The notes below the pieces were generated by a model. That model had not been told where the DNA came from and did no database searches. It saw nothing but the letters and a program-made list of their open reading frames with translations. Positions 46,305 through 57,651 of a DNA stretch of 64,000 nucleotides are shown piece by piece. Origin of the DNA: Edaphochlamys debaryana (Eukaryota > Chlorophyta > Chlorophyceae > Chlamydomonadales); NCBI GenBank assembly GCA_016858145.1, contig JAEHOE010000070.1, forward strand, positions 372,001-436,000. The letters are read 5' to 3'. How positions within the stretch are numbered: position 1 is the stretch's first letter; every line of letters starts with the position of its first letter. The translations under genes were made by a program, and so were the position numbers.

Positions 46305-48310
46305 ATGAAGAGAATTGCCAGGGGCCGCGCGCCTGCGAGGCGGGGCGATTCGGCGCGCGGCCCGAGTCGCCCCAGGACGTTCTCCACGTGTGCCGCATTG
46401 CCAGCTTCATACTTCCGAACAGTGCACGCGATTTGCCCTGGCGAGCTAGGTAGGCCACACGAGGAGCGCCTACTAAATTGGCAGAATCGCGCGCCGCTGA
46501 AAGGCTTCCGACGCCCTTGCAGAGCAGCTCAACCCCGAGAGCGTAGCTGACGCACATCTTTCAGCTACAGGCGAAGCACAGGCCGCGGCGCTAGCGAAGT
46601 GGGTGGCGACCCTGGACCCGCCTCCCCAGGTATGGCCCCCCCCTTGCTCCCCCGGCTCCCGCCCTCGCCTCTCACCCCCGCATTCGGCTTGCAACTGGAG
46701 ATGGATCGCAAACCTCATGGCAGCTCCTCTCCAAACCGAACGATGTCCTCGGGAGCCGCAACCGGCAAGAAATGCTGCTGCGCTCAACCTTAGCCTGCCC
46801 CGCCCCCCGCCCGCCCCCCCAACCACACACACGCGCCACAGGTCGTGTTGGCCTCTCCCCAGACCGCATGCCTGCAGACCGCCGTCCTGGCAGTGACCTT
46901 GTCAGCTGAGGAAGGAGTTGGGCTTAGTGTTCCAATCGAGGTGCGCGCAGGCCTTACTGCAGCGCCGAAGTGTCTCTGGAGAGGCCTTCATAGCAACGGG
47001 GTTTGGGGCTCAGCCTGCCTGCCACTCCCCTGACCTTCCCGGACCCCCCGCGCGCAGGCAGAGCCCCTGCTACGGGCGAGGCTGACCTCTTGCGCCCGAG
47101 TGGGGAGCCACCCCGCCGTCCTGAGGGCGGCGTTCCCCAGGTGGGTTGGCATTGCTCCCGCTTCCGGCTCTCTAGTGCATGCTCAGCACTACGGCAGCAC
47201 GCCTCGGGTTGTCTACAGCCAAAGCTTACCACCCGAGCAGCCTTACGTCAAATTGTGGGCAGCTGCCGGCCGGGACCGTGGCTCGGGGGCTGAGCCGCTC
47301 TGGACACTTCTGTGCGCTGAAGCATGTGGTGTCCCGCACATGCAGGGTGTCCATCCGGCCTATGCTGCCTGTATGGTGGGAGCCGGAGGAGGCGCCCTCA
47401 CAGCCAGGCGCAGCGGGGGAGGTGCCAGGCGCGGGGGCGGAGGGGGCCGCTGGCACTGCCACGCTGCTAAACTGCTGTGGCGGACAGGAGGCAAGCACCC
47501 AGCGGGAGCCAGTGGCTGTGGAGTCGGAGGGTGAGCTGGCGAGAGAGTGGCACAGCTTCTTGTGACGCCCGGTCAGAACCGCACCAGGCCGCTACGGGGC
47601 GCGGAGGCCACATCTCTCCCATCTATCCAATCTTCACACAAGCGGGATAGCAACCACATCCCTGTATGCATGCACAGGCGCTTCGCCTGGTTGGGTGTTG
47701 GGTGTTGGGTGTTGGGTGTTGGGTGCTGGGTGCTGCGTGTTGGGTGCCAAGTCATCCCAGCGGGAGCCTTCCGCCTGACGCCCATCCCTGGGCCCCTTTG
47801 TGTGCCTGGGCCCTGCAGGCGCGTTCGCGCACCGCATGGTCGCCATGCGCAAGGCCCTGGCGGACCGACCCGAGCGGGTGCTTGGCGTTGTGGCGTACAG
47901 CGAGGTGGGCGGGCGGGCGGGCACAGGACAACGTGACTTGGGGAGCCCGAGCGTTGCACGCATGCCTAGGTACCTGCGGGAGCTGTGCCTGCTCCCGTGC
48001 ACGCAACTTCCGTCCAGGGGGCTGGGGGAAGGCTTGGGGCTGTGGTGGCTGCCAGCCTGGCGCCGTGCCCCCGCATGGCTGTGAGGGGCTGCGCAGGGGG
48101 CAGCGGGCTCAGCAGAGCCCAGCTCGGCTTGCACGTTCAGCATCGTTGCGGCTAATGTGCTCGCGGCCTCCCTGTCTGGCGGTTCTGCGGCAGGTGGTGG
48201 CGGCCCTGACGGGGCTGGAGCTGGGCCCTGGCGAGGCGGGCAGTCGACGCATGCAGCTCTTCTGCAGCCGCTGCCGCTGCGGCGCGTGCTGGGCTCCCGC
48301 AGGAGAGTGA
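46305..48310 (+). CDS. Phosphoglycerate mutase / histidine phosphatase-like protein, likely catalytically altered
   Basis: Seven exons (46305-46449, 46523-46629, 46842-46940, 47058-47140, 47346-47530, 47819-47904, 48194-48310) agree in all phases and give 273 aa. Family landmarks appear in the right order: HLSATGEAQAAALAKWV, VVLASPQTACLQTAVLAV (usual SP-R-QTA region), a LRARLTSCARVGSHPAVLRAAFP stretch, LPVWWEPEE, and AFAHRMVAMRKALADRPERV followed by LGVVAYSE. In active members the first motif contains Arg-His-Gly and the last reads VV-H. Here no Arg-His-Gly is found upstream (the model has Arg-Arg-Gly at residues 12-14) and the last histidine is Tyr. The C-terminus is Cys-rich (CSRCRCGAC). 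It may be a pseudoenzyme, a decaying gene, or a model missing its first exon. Confidence 0.55.
47689..47747 (+). repeat. GTTGGGT minisatellite in an intron
   Basis: About eight imperfect copies of the 7-base unit GTTGGGT (later copies GCTGGGT) lie in the intron between exons 5 and 6 of the histidine-phosphatase-like gene. The G-runs on one strand could favour G-quadruplex formation. The unit is not the plant-type or Chlamydomonas-type telomere repeat. Confidence 0.8.
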
Positions 48311-48919
48311 GGGGCCGGCGCAGGGAGAGGGGTAACTGCTTACAGGAGGATGGAGGGGGAGCGCGGTCGGGCTGGGTGCGGGAGTGTGGGCCCGGGGACA
48401 AGACCCGATGGCTTGGGGCATCTGATGGGATGAGAATCATGCATGGATGGTGTGGGATGGATTGTGATCTTACCGTATTGTCGTGCAAGCGCTTCAACTC
48501 TAACCACGGGCGCCTGTGAGAGAGCGATGGGGATTGGGTCTGATTGGATGGGGCGGGGGGGTACAGGTTGCCGGAGTTGCTTGATCTTGCTACTGGAGGG
48601 ATGTGTGTCCCCAACAACTGTCCGTACGGGCGTCCCTATGTAACGCTCTGCACGTCTGCAACCGTAGGATGATCAGTCAACAGCTGCGTTGGGGGGTGGG
48701 GCGCCGCTGTTGTGGCTTGAGTTAGGTAAGGGGGGCGGAGAAGTACGGGGGGACTGCTGGGGTAGGGCGCCGCCGTGGGGCCCTGGGTTGGATTGAATCC
48801 AATGGACACGCGTACCGCGGTCCGTCGCGATACCGGCGTCGCGCCTCGTACGCTAGCCGGCATACTCGTGTAGAGATTCTTGGTGATGTAGGCCACACGC
48901 TTGGCACAGCGCCGCTAAA
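48311..48919. other. Intergenic region before the mechanosensitive channel gene
   Basis: These 0.6 kb separate genes in the same orientation. No gene is recognised. It must contain the channel gene's promoter. G-rich tracts occur near 48545-48790 without clear structure. Confidence 0.4.
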
Positions 48920-51900
48920 ATGGGGCGCCGAACACACACACATTCTCTCAGTACGCTCGCGGCGCAGAGCGCAAAGAGAGTTGAGGTTGCAATCAAGCAC
49001 CTCCACTCAAAGGAGTCAACGCGGGTACTCGCGTTCCTGTGCGCCGTTGGCACAGCAATTCTACTGGTCGCCGTCATACTCGACGCCCGCGGAGTACATC
49101 CACCGGTGAGGACCGTGTGATGGCTGCAAGCGTCACGTTCGTGGGGAAAAGGTTATGCTGGCTCGGCTCAACAATGATGCGCACGTTCCTCGGCGCCTGA
49201 GTGACCCGTCCTGCGTTATTTTCTTTGGAAGAGCTGCACGTAGCAGCAGCACTTTGTTGTTTGAAGGGCTCGCTGGCGGTGCCACGTGTCAGCAAACCCT
49301 GGCACCGGTTCCCCCCCCTTGCACCTACCAGGGCAATGGCCTCCGATGGCTCTACTTCTTCGGCTCTGTCTGTGCCTCTTTCATACTGTGGGCCCTGCTG
49401 GTGGACGCAGTTAACATGTGGCTCGAGGTAAGGGGACCTCGGAGAGAGGCTCCAACGGGCTCGGACCCGTGCACGTACAAGGACCCGTGCATCTTGGGGC
49501 CCCGTACATGCCTTATGCCCAAACTCGCCTCCCACAGCTGCGCTTCTTTCTGCGTCTCGCGATGCTGCCAACGGAGACGGCGTGGCTCAAGGTGCGTCGT
49601 GCCGCACCCACCTTGCCCGTATCTGAGCCTGAGCTAGCATAGCAGCTTGTTGGTCAGAGAAGGCCACACGCCGTGTGTGCATGGCTTCTACGGGCTCTCC
49701 CAGCTCTGCCCTTGCCCTGTGTTCAGACGTGGTTGTGCATTGTGGCCACCTACGTTTCTTTCTACGTGCTCTTCTACGACGCAACCGTGGGAGGCGTCCC
49801 GCCGCCCGCAACCCACAACAGGGTGGGTGCAGCCATCTTGAGCCCTGGCTGTATGGGGGCTGGGATCTCTTTCGGTCAACGAACTAGACCTGCGCCGGGT
49901 CCGCAGTGTCTTGGCGGGTTGCAGTATCTGTCTTTGTGTGCGCCGTCAAGAGGGGATGGCTGGCGACAGCGCTCTGCCCTTCTCTCCCACGCTCCCTCCC
50001 TCCCCGCTCGACATTCCCCTCCAGGGCGAGGAGTGGGTCCGCCGCCTGCTCCTGTGCGCGCTGCTTTTCACATCAGTCAGCGTCGCCATTGTGATAGCGG
50101 CCAACGTCACAGTTGCGGTGCTCTACGCGGAGGGGAGCAGGCAGAAGATTGTCGCGGCCCTGCAGGTGGGGAGGCGGGGTCCGCGACCGGTATTGGGCCC
50201 AGGTGGGCCGGCAGGTGGAGATGCGGAAAAGGCGGGGCCCCACAACCGGTACCGGTTGCGGGCAGGTGGCCCTGCAGGTGGCTGCGAACGACAACGGAAG
50301 GGCAAAGGGAGGGGCAGAGGGGTGATGTCGCTGCCAGCAGCGGCAGCGGGGAAGGGGCGCGTGGCCACCGCACATGGCTGATAGCCCCTGCCGTACCGCG
50401 CACGCCCTGCCGTACAGCACGAGTACGTCATGTACCGCCTGATCCGCGAGAAGCTGCGGGCGGATGACGAGCAGGACGTGTCCCACCACCGGGGCGGGCT
50501 CACGGCCTTCGCGCGCCGCCAGCGCCTGCGAAAGCGGCACACGGCCATCCGCAACAACGATGGCGGCGGCGGCGGCGGAGGTTGTGCAGGCGGCGGCGGG
50601 CCCAGGGACGCGGTGTCGCCCTCTCAGGTCAACCTCCACCTGGGCGGCGCCGACGCGAACGGGCCGCCCCCGGCGGCCCAGAACGGGAGCGGCAAGGTGC
50701 ATTGGTACAGCGGCCTGTTCAACTCCGTCTCCCACCACCACCACCACCCGTCGCAGCCGCAGCTCGCCGGCTCCCAGTATCCCCAAGAGCCGACCCCCCA
50801 GGCCGCGCCCGTCGCGATGCCGGGCGGCAAGGGCCTCCGCCACGGCCGCCACGCCGCCAGCGCGCCGGACCTGCAGGCCGTGGCGGCCATGGAGGCTGCG
50901 GAGGCGGAGGCAGACGCCCTGGCGGGAACCGTGGGGGTGGCAATGGATAGCGGTGGCAAGGGCTTGGGCCCTTGCGGCAGCTCTGAGGAAGGGCCCGGCG
51001 CGGGCGGAGCTGGCGAGGCGCAGCAGCCTAGGCCGGTGGTGCGGGTGGAGGCCTATGTGGCTCAGTCGCCGCGGGTACTGGCGGACCCCAGCGGCGGCGC
51101 TTGCGCGGCCAAGCAAGGCTCGGCGCCGGGGTCGGGTGCGGCGACGGCGCCACTGCCGCTGCTACCCCGAGGCCCGTCCGGCAATGAGACCCCGCCGGGG
51201 CCGGGACAAAGCGGCTCCCCGAGTTCTGCCGTTGCGAATCAGCGGCGGGCGGGCGGCGCAAACGCCTCCCGCTTCTACCCGCCAGGGGGGCCCGCGCAGG
51301 GGGGAGGCGCCGCCGGCCAGCTGACTCCGCCGTCCGCCACCACCGGGGCCCACGTGCCGCCCACCGTCGCCTCCAACGCAACGGAAACGTACGACGGTCC
51401 GTACCCGGACGAGCCACGTTTTGAAGAGGGCGGATCCAGCGGCTCGGATCGCGGCACAGATCGCGCAGGTACGGATCGGGATCACGACTCGGAAGTCGCG
51501 GATAACATACGGTCATCGGCTGTGTCCATGAGCAGCAGCGTGGGGCCGACGTCGCTGCGATCTGCGATGAGGCGCATCGGCGGTACGGACATGGTGCATC
51601 TGCGCCGTACACTTCTGGCGGCGCTGGAGATGTACGCCTGGCTCCGGGTGGGTGCGCACGTGTGTTTCACGGGACGGACTCGGGGGGGCACCAGCTGGCA
51701 CAAGTTCTCCCCAGACCGCACGGGGACAGAACAACGATAAGCTCTCCAGCTTCAGAGCCCATGCAAAGGGCTCGCCGGCTGCTCAGCCCAAGATCCCCCT
51801 TCACTGCCTTCCCGGCTTTCCTTTCCCGGTGCCGCTCAGGAGCGCCAGCAGAATCCCAGCGGCGTGCTCCTGGTGGACAAGTCCCGCCGCGGCGGCGTCA

Positions 51901-54900
51901 GCACCTCCCTCAGCGGAAGGGCGCTGCTGAGCTCCGCCTCCAAGGCCGACAACGCCACAGGTGCGGAGGAGCACTATCCCGTACCCTCCCCCGTCCCCTG
52001 CGGCCCTCTGCCCTGCCTTCCTCGGCATCCCCTCCCGCCTCTTCACCCGCCCCACCCCGTTCGCAACCTCCTCTTACCCCCCTTTCATCCCCCTCGAAGC
52101 CACCCGAACCCTCTACCCCCTCACTACATACCCTACCCCCGTCCCTGACCCGACAACCCACCTCGACCCCCACAACAAAAACCAACTTTCCCGCTCGCGC
52201 GCCCCTCCCTCCCTCCTCTGCACCCGCTCGCGGCAGGCGGCCTGGCGGGCTGCTTCCGGCGCTCCGCGACGGCCGACAGCGCCGACGGCGCCAAGGGGCC
52301 CAGGCGCTCCGGTGCCAGCAAGTCCGCCGGCAGCCTGGGCGACGCGGGGGCGCTCCGGCGGGAGCTGCACGCCATGCGGGTCTCGCGCGCGCGCCTGGTC
52401 ATCAGCCCCCGCGTGCTGCTGGACGAGCTGCTGACGGTACGGCGGCCGCGGTGTACGACTAGGGTGCACGTGGGGCGGATGTGTGCGTCCGCTTTGGCGG
52501 GGCAGGGGCGGGACAGGGGCAGAAGCCGCGTTTGAGAGGCAGAGCGGCGGGGACAGCTGGCGGGGGCGCTGGCTGTGTGGTGCTGCCGACGGCGGTAGAC
52601 GGAAGATCCTGATCTGCGTGTTAAGCTTAACCCCTGACGCCCGTGCACGTGTTGTACTGCGTGTACGACGACATGCAGATGTACAGCGGCTTGTCCGACC
52701 ACGACATCCCCGACCTGGCCCGCCTGTATGCGGACGCCGTGTGGGAGTGCGCCGCGCCGGACGAGGAGAACCTGCGGGAGACGGTGAGGCAGGGACGCCG
52801 GGGAACAGACCTGGGGTGCCCGTGCTAAGGGATTTATACTGATCGTTTCACCACCCCCGCCTATTCCCCGCCGCCTGCTGGCTCCAGGACTTCCTGCACA
52901 TCTTCCCCAAAGAGAGCGACCGCCGTATCGCATGGGACGCGCTGGACGGCAACCACGACGGTGGGGCGCGGGTTGATCGAGCTGGTGTGTGGAACACCGA
53001 TGTTAAGCCCTGCCCGCCGGCCCTGCCGGCCCAACGATCCTTCGGCGCCGTGACCGGGGCCCCTGCTGGGGTAGCGCTAGCCACAGCGAGCTCCCTCACG
53101 CTGCCCAGCCGCTTCTCAGCATCCGTGTCGCTCCACGGTGCTCTGTCCGCGCCCTGCAGGCCTGCTGACCAAGGAGGAGGTGACGGCCGCGGCCACTGCC
53201 TTCCTGCAGCAGGAGCGAGCCATGGCGCTGACGGTGCGGGCGGTGCGGCGGCTGACGAGGTCGCTGCAGATGAGCTTCATCGGCATCGTCAACGGTGAGC
53301 GGTTGGGGGGGGCGGGAAGCGTGCTATGGACTGGAGGTTTGGTTCATCATGGGGAGTCGGGGACGGCGGGTCTGGTCTGCAGCGGGGATGGGTGGTGAGT
53401 CACAGGCACCCAGGCCCTCGGCGTGTTGCTTGCTGGGTGAGACACGTACAGGGGGCCGTGGTGCGGGCGTCAGGGCATTACTATGGACAGCAGTGCCCTG
53501 CCTTAGCGACCTGACGCGGCCCCGGCGTAGCGGTACCCTGCCGTTGCACTCTACCCCTCTGGACCGGCCCACGGCCCCGCTTCCCCCACGTGCGCTGCCG
53601 TACCCTGCCGTTCCCTACCTGCCGTACAGGCATCTTCCTCATGGCCGTGTACCTGGCCATCCTCGATGTGACGCGATTCTTCACCGGAGGCAGCAGCAGC
53701 AAGACCTCGCTCGACATCTTCACGGCCTACGTGGTGGTGGTCACCCTGGTGTTTTCGGAGCAGATCAAGTGAGGGGCGGAGCTGGGGCTGGGGCTGGGGA
53801 AGGTGGTGGCGGGCGCTGGGTTAGTGAGGGAGCTTGGGCTTGGGCTTGGGTGTGGGCCTTGGGTGTGGGCCTTGTGCCTCGGAGCAGGTCATGTGAGAAG
53901 CCTCGGGCGTGGGCCGAATGGGAAGGGGTGGGGGACATGAATTGCCGTAGCGATGTCTTTCGTCGCGCTCGCGCCGAATGGGTGCCTTTCTGATTTTAGA
54001 CTCAAGAGGTCAGCAAAAAGGGGGTCAACCCGGACCTCGCCCGTCGCAAGCATGTCGACAAGCATGTCCTGCTTTGTTAACGTTATGCCCCCGCTGACCG
54101 ACGCTGACGTCTCCTACAGATTGTAGCAGTCTGAAACAGCTGATAATGGCTGAAAAGCATGCGATCGCGGAAAGTCGTCCCGAATGCCCACCACTTCCAA
54201 GTGTCGCGAACACCCGCGGAAACCCTATCCGTAACGTCCAGAGGGTCTAAGACCCCTATCGGGTGCATCGGGGAGGTCTTAAAAAAAGCATGTTAGCTGG
54301 GTGACTTGTCGTGTCACCGATGGTGGAAGACTCCTTGCTAGGCCGCGCCGTTCCACCCTGTTCTCAGACCGGCGCCATACCCATACGGGCGTGTGCGTGC
54401 TAGCTGGACGGGGCCCGTCAGGCCGGCGTGGGGGCCCTGCGCCGATTGCCATGCTGTACCGCTGTGTGAGACAGAGCAAGCGGACCTTGGTGCAGCGGGG
54501 ACCACACGGCTTAGATCCTGAAGCCCTCCTGACCCTCCTGCCCTTGCCCTGGTGCCCCCGCCCCCGCCCCCGCCCCCGCCCCCGCCCCCAGGAACGTGCT
54601 GGCCGCCTGCATGCTGCTGCTGGTGCAGCAGGCCTTCGACATAGGGGAGGGTGCGTCACCGTGTGTGCGCGTGTGTGTGGGCGGGGGCCACTCAGCGGGT
54701 ATGTTCAGGGGAATGTAACTGGTGGGCTCGTGGAGGAGCAGCTGGAGCTCCTGGGGCCACCGCCGGGCGGCTTGAGCACGGTGTACGCACTCCTGCAGGC
54801 AATGGTCGCTGGTGTCGGGGCCCGTCGGGGTGGGGTCTGGGGCGCTTCCTGTACACTGACGGCCCGCTCTCCCGATGCGCCGTGTGCAGAGATCATCTTT

Positions 54901-56354
54901 GAGGAGGCGCCCGGTTGGAGGGCCATGGGGGTGGTGCAGGTGCGGGGGCAGCGGGGCTGCCGGCCGCCGTCCTGTGGGAGGCCCGCCCCTTCACCAGTGG
55001 GCCGCCAAGCTAGGCAGTGCTCCCGCAGACTGGGCTGTGTGGTGCAGTGGTGCACCGCAAACTGAAGCTCAGCCCAAGCGGCGCCTCAGCCCTGTGCCCC
55101 TTTCCTGACACGGCTCAACCCTGTCTTCATTGCTGCGCCTCGCCAGCAGCATTGAGCCTTTCCTGACACGGCCTTGCTCGCTCATGTCGCTTTGCCTCGC
55201 ACGCCCCCAGGACTTTAACCTCTTCTTCCTGCGCCTAAAGAAGTCCACAGATGGCGAGCTGGTCACGCTGCCGCTCAACAAGCTGTCCACCGCCCGCTTC
55301 ACCAACCTCACCAGGTGCGAGCGGCCTCTGCGCAAGGCAGCAGAACGCGTGGGCAGCACGGCAGCGCGCTCTTAGCGCCGAGACGTGGCACCTGCCAAGA
55401 CATGTGAAGTGCGAGCGCATATCCTCGTCCGCACGACGCGGCCCATGCCGTACTCCACCGCACCCGGCCAACGTTCCTTCAGTTTCATCGCTCACGTGCG
55501 ACCCCCCAGGTCCGACTGGAAGATCGAGCAGAACTACTTTGCCGTCGACATCTCGGCGCCGCCCTCGCTGCTGTCCGCCATGACGGAGGCGGCCCTGGAG
55601 GCCATTCGCGCGGCGCCGGGCGAGTACGACGTCAACTACGGGTTCATGGCCTTTTTCCACGCCATCGACAAGCCCAACAAGGTAAGGGATGGACGCAGCC
55701 TGGCGGGATGCCGTATGGGTCGGGGACTAAGGGTAGTGCGCTTCCGTTGGGCAGGGGTTGGACGGTGACTTGGTTGATTGCAAACCGGTCGACTTGCTTC
55801 CTCGTCGTCGCTCATCGGTTATGGCTCCTGTGGCCCCTGGTGCTTGCAGGTTATCATCCGGACCTTCCACAGGTGCGTCTCGGGGGTTTGTAACCGGGCC
55901 TCCTTCCACACCTCACTGGCGCCTGCTGCCTCTGCTGGACCTTGCCCCGAGCAGCCAATCCCGGGACTCTTTACGTCCACCGCCAGACTGAAGCCAAACC
56001 CACACCCGCCCCCCCTCGCGCCGCAGGTATCGCTTCAACCTGGCCGCCCCCCACAAGCGCATCGCCAAGGCGCGGCACGGCGTCACGAATGCGGTGCGTG
56101 CTACGCTGGACCGCATGGGCATCCAGTTCACGGAGCTCCGCATGCATGCCCCGCTGCCCGCGCTGCCGCACCTGCCGGGCTCGGTCGCGGCGGCGGAGGC
56201 GGCGGCAGCGTCCGTGGCCGCCAGCACGGCGGCTGTCGGGCCGCCGCTGGCAGGCTGGGGCGTGACGGGCGTGGCGGCGACTGTGGCGGCGGCGGCGCCC
56301 GGTGTGGGCATGCCGGCCGCCCTTGAGTCCAGCTGGGCGCAGCGGCCAAAGTGA
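48920..56354 (+). CDS. MscS-like mechanosensitive ion channel with EF-hand
   Basis: At least 18 exons give about 1100 aa; exon borders include 48920-49105, 49332-49427, 49727-49822, 50025-50165, 50418-51647, 52888-52960, 53160-53294, 53630-53768, 55510-55681 and 56027-56354. MscS-like channels open under membrane tension. Hydrophobic segments: VLAFLCAVGTAILLVAVIL, FFGSVCASFILWALLV, LCIVATYVSFYVLF and LLLCALLFTSVSVAIVIAAN. A 410-codon exon follows, coding a low-complexity Gly/Ser/His/Pro-rich cytosolic insert. An EF-hand loop, DGNHDGLLTKEE, spans a splice. The channel core is IFLMAVYLAILDV, TAYVVVVTLVFSE and NVLAACMLLLVQQAFDIGE (the pore-lining MscS signature), then a beta-rich domain with NYFAVDISAPPS. 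The EF-hand before the pore recalls eukaryotic members such as fission yeast Msy1/Msy2. An extra small exon between 49822 and 50025 is possible. Confidence 0.85.
54548..54590 (+). repeat. C-rich simple repeat at an acceptor site
   Basis: A run of CCCCCG hexamers (about six copies) ends directly at the AG acceptor at 54590-54591 of the mechanosensitive channel gene. It acts as an extreme polypyrimidine-like tract and is likely length-variable. Confidence 0.8.
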
Positions 56355-57651
56355 TGATGACATGAAGCGACGACCACGGTTGCGGAGGCCGAAGGGGAAG
56401 CAGCTCGGAGTCCAAGTACCAAGGAGTGGGAGTTCCGTCAATGCCATCGGTCCTGAGGGCATTCATCTCAAGAGCGATGCCTGCAGCGGCCATGCTGCGG
56501 TTAGTTCAGTGCGACGCATGGGGGCCAAGGACTCAAGAAGAACGCGTGACCGGAATGGGAGCCCTGAGCGACAAGCTGGGGTTCGAGGCAAGCGCGCCAT
56601 GCCAGCTGGGGTGGTTGTAAGGGGCCTGGCAGCGCCATCGCGCTGACCGGGGTGCGACCAGGTTTGCACCAAGACAGGGGCCGACTTGAGGGCCTGACCA
56701 AGAAGGGGCCGACTCGAGGGCCTTGAGGAAGCGAGTGAGCACGAGGGGTGTGTGCTGACATGTGACCATACACATCATTCATGCATTGTGTTACGCAATG
56801 GGAGATATCAGTCGTCCCAATGAGCTTTGTATCCGCAAGTGCATGCGGGGTAAGGTGAGGCTGCTACAACGTGAGCACTCGAGAGGAAGCAGTCCGCGCG
56901 ATGAGCGAACGTCGAGTGCGGGTACCGAACAGGGAAGGTGCGTGGGCTTCCTGTATGAAGTCGAGGGGAGTGCAGGGTGCGGGGCTTTGATGTCGTGGTT
57001 GGGGCCATCGGTCCACAGGGTGGCGTGCATTGGTCGACAAGAAGGCATTTAAAGCAAACGCATTTTATATGGCCGCTTCCCTCTTGTTGCCGGGAGCGTC
57101 ATCCTCTGATGAGCACACCGCACACTCAATGACCAGCAGTCAAGGCCTGGCCAAGGGCAGATAAGATTACACACCAAGCGCCAAGTGACTGTCATCTTTC
57201 CCAACGCCCCACAAAGGCATAGGCCTAGTGCCAGTGTCCCCTGCCAGTGTCCCCTGAGATCGCATGGATTGCGCAACTCAGGTTCAGGGCGAGAGGTTCA
57301 GCATGCTTATGCTATCACAAGGAAAGCCACTCAATGGTGACGTACAAACTGAAAGGGTAAAGGATGGGGCCACAGCCCTAAAGCCCCTCGTCTCGGGGCA
57401 TAATATCAGAAAGCCTCAGAGGTCAGATCGAGCCATCCATAGGCGATACGAACGGGAGAGGATGTACCCATTGTACCCATGGCACATCTCCTTTGAACCC
57501 ATTCCGAGCCCCACACCTTCAAAGCATGCAGATGCTCATGATCCCCCTGCTCCGCACCTCCACATACAGGCACCATTGTTTAGCTCACACGTACCTCCAC
57601 AGGCACCAATACAAGGCTCGCACGCACCCCCCACACGCACCTCCATTTGGC
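56355..57651. other. Region between convergent channel and F-box/LRR genes
   Basis: No gene is recognised. A TGTAAG near 56617 (plus strand) and a TGTAA on the minus strand near 57170 fit the volvocine-type polyadenylation signal for the two convergent genes, but at long distances from the stops (about 260 and 480 bases). This is suggestive only. Confidence 0.4.

Noticed and set aside
49906..50024. Extra channel exon reading SWRVAVSVFVCAVKRGW
   Set aside because: The acceptor GCAG is good, but no GT donor gives a length compatible with the phase-0 neighbours. It is left out but not excluded.
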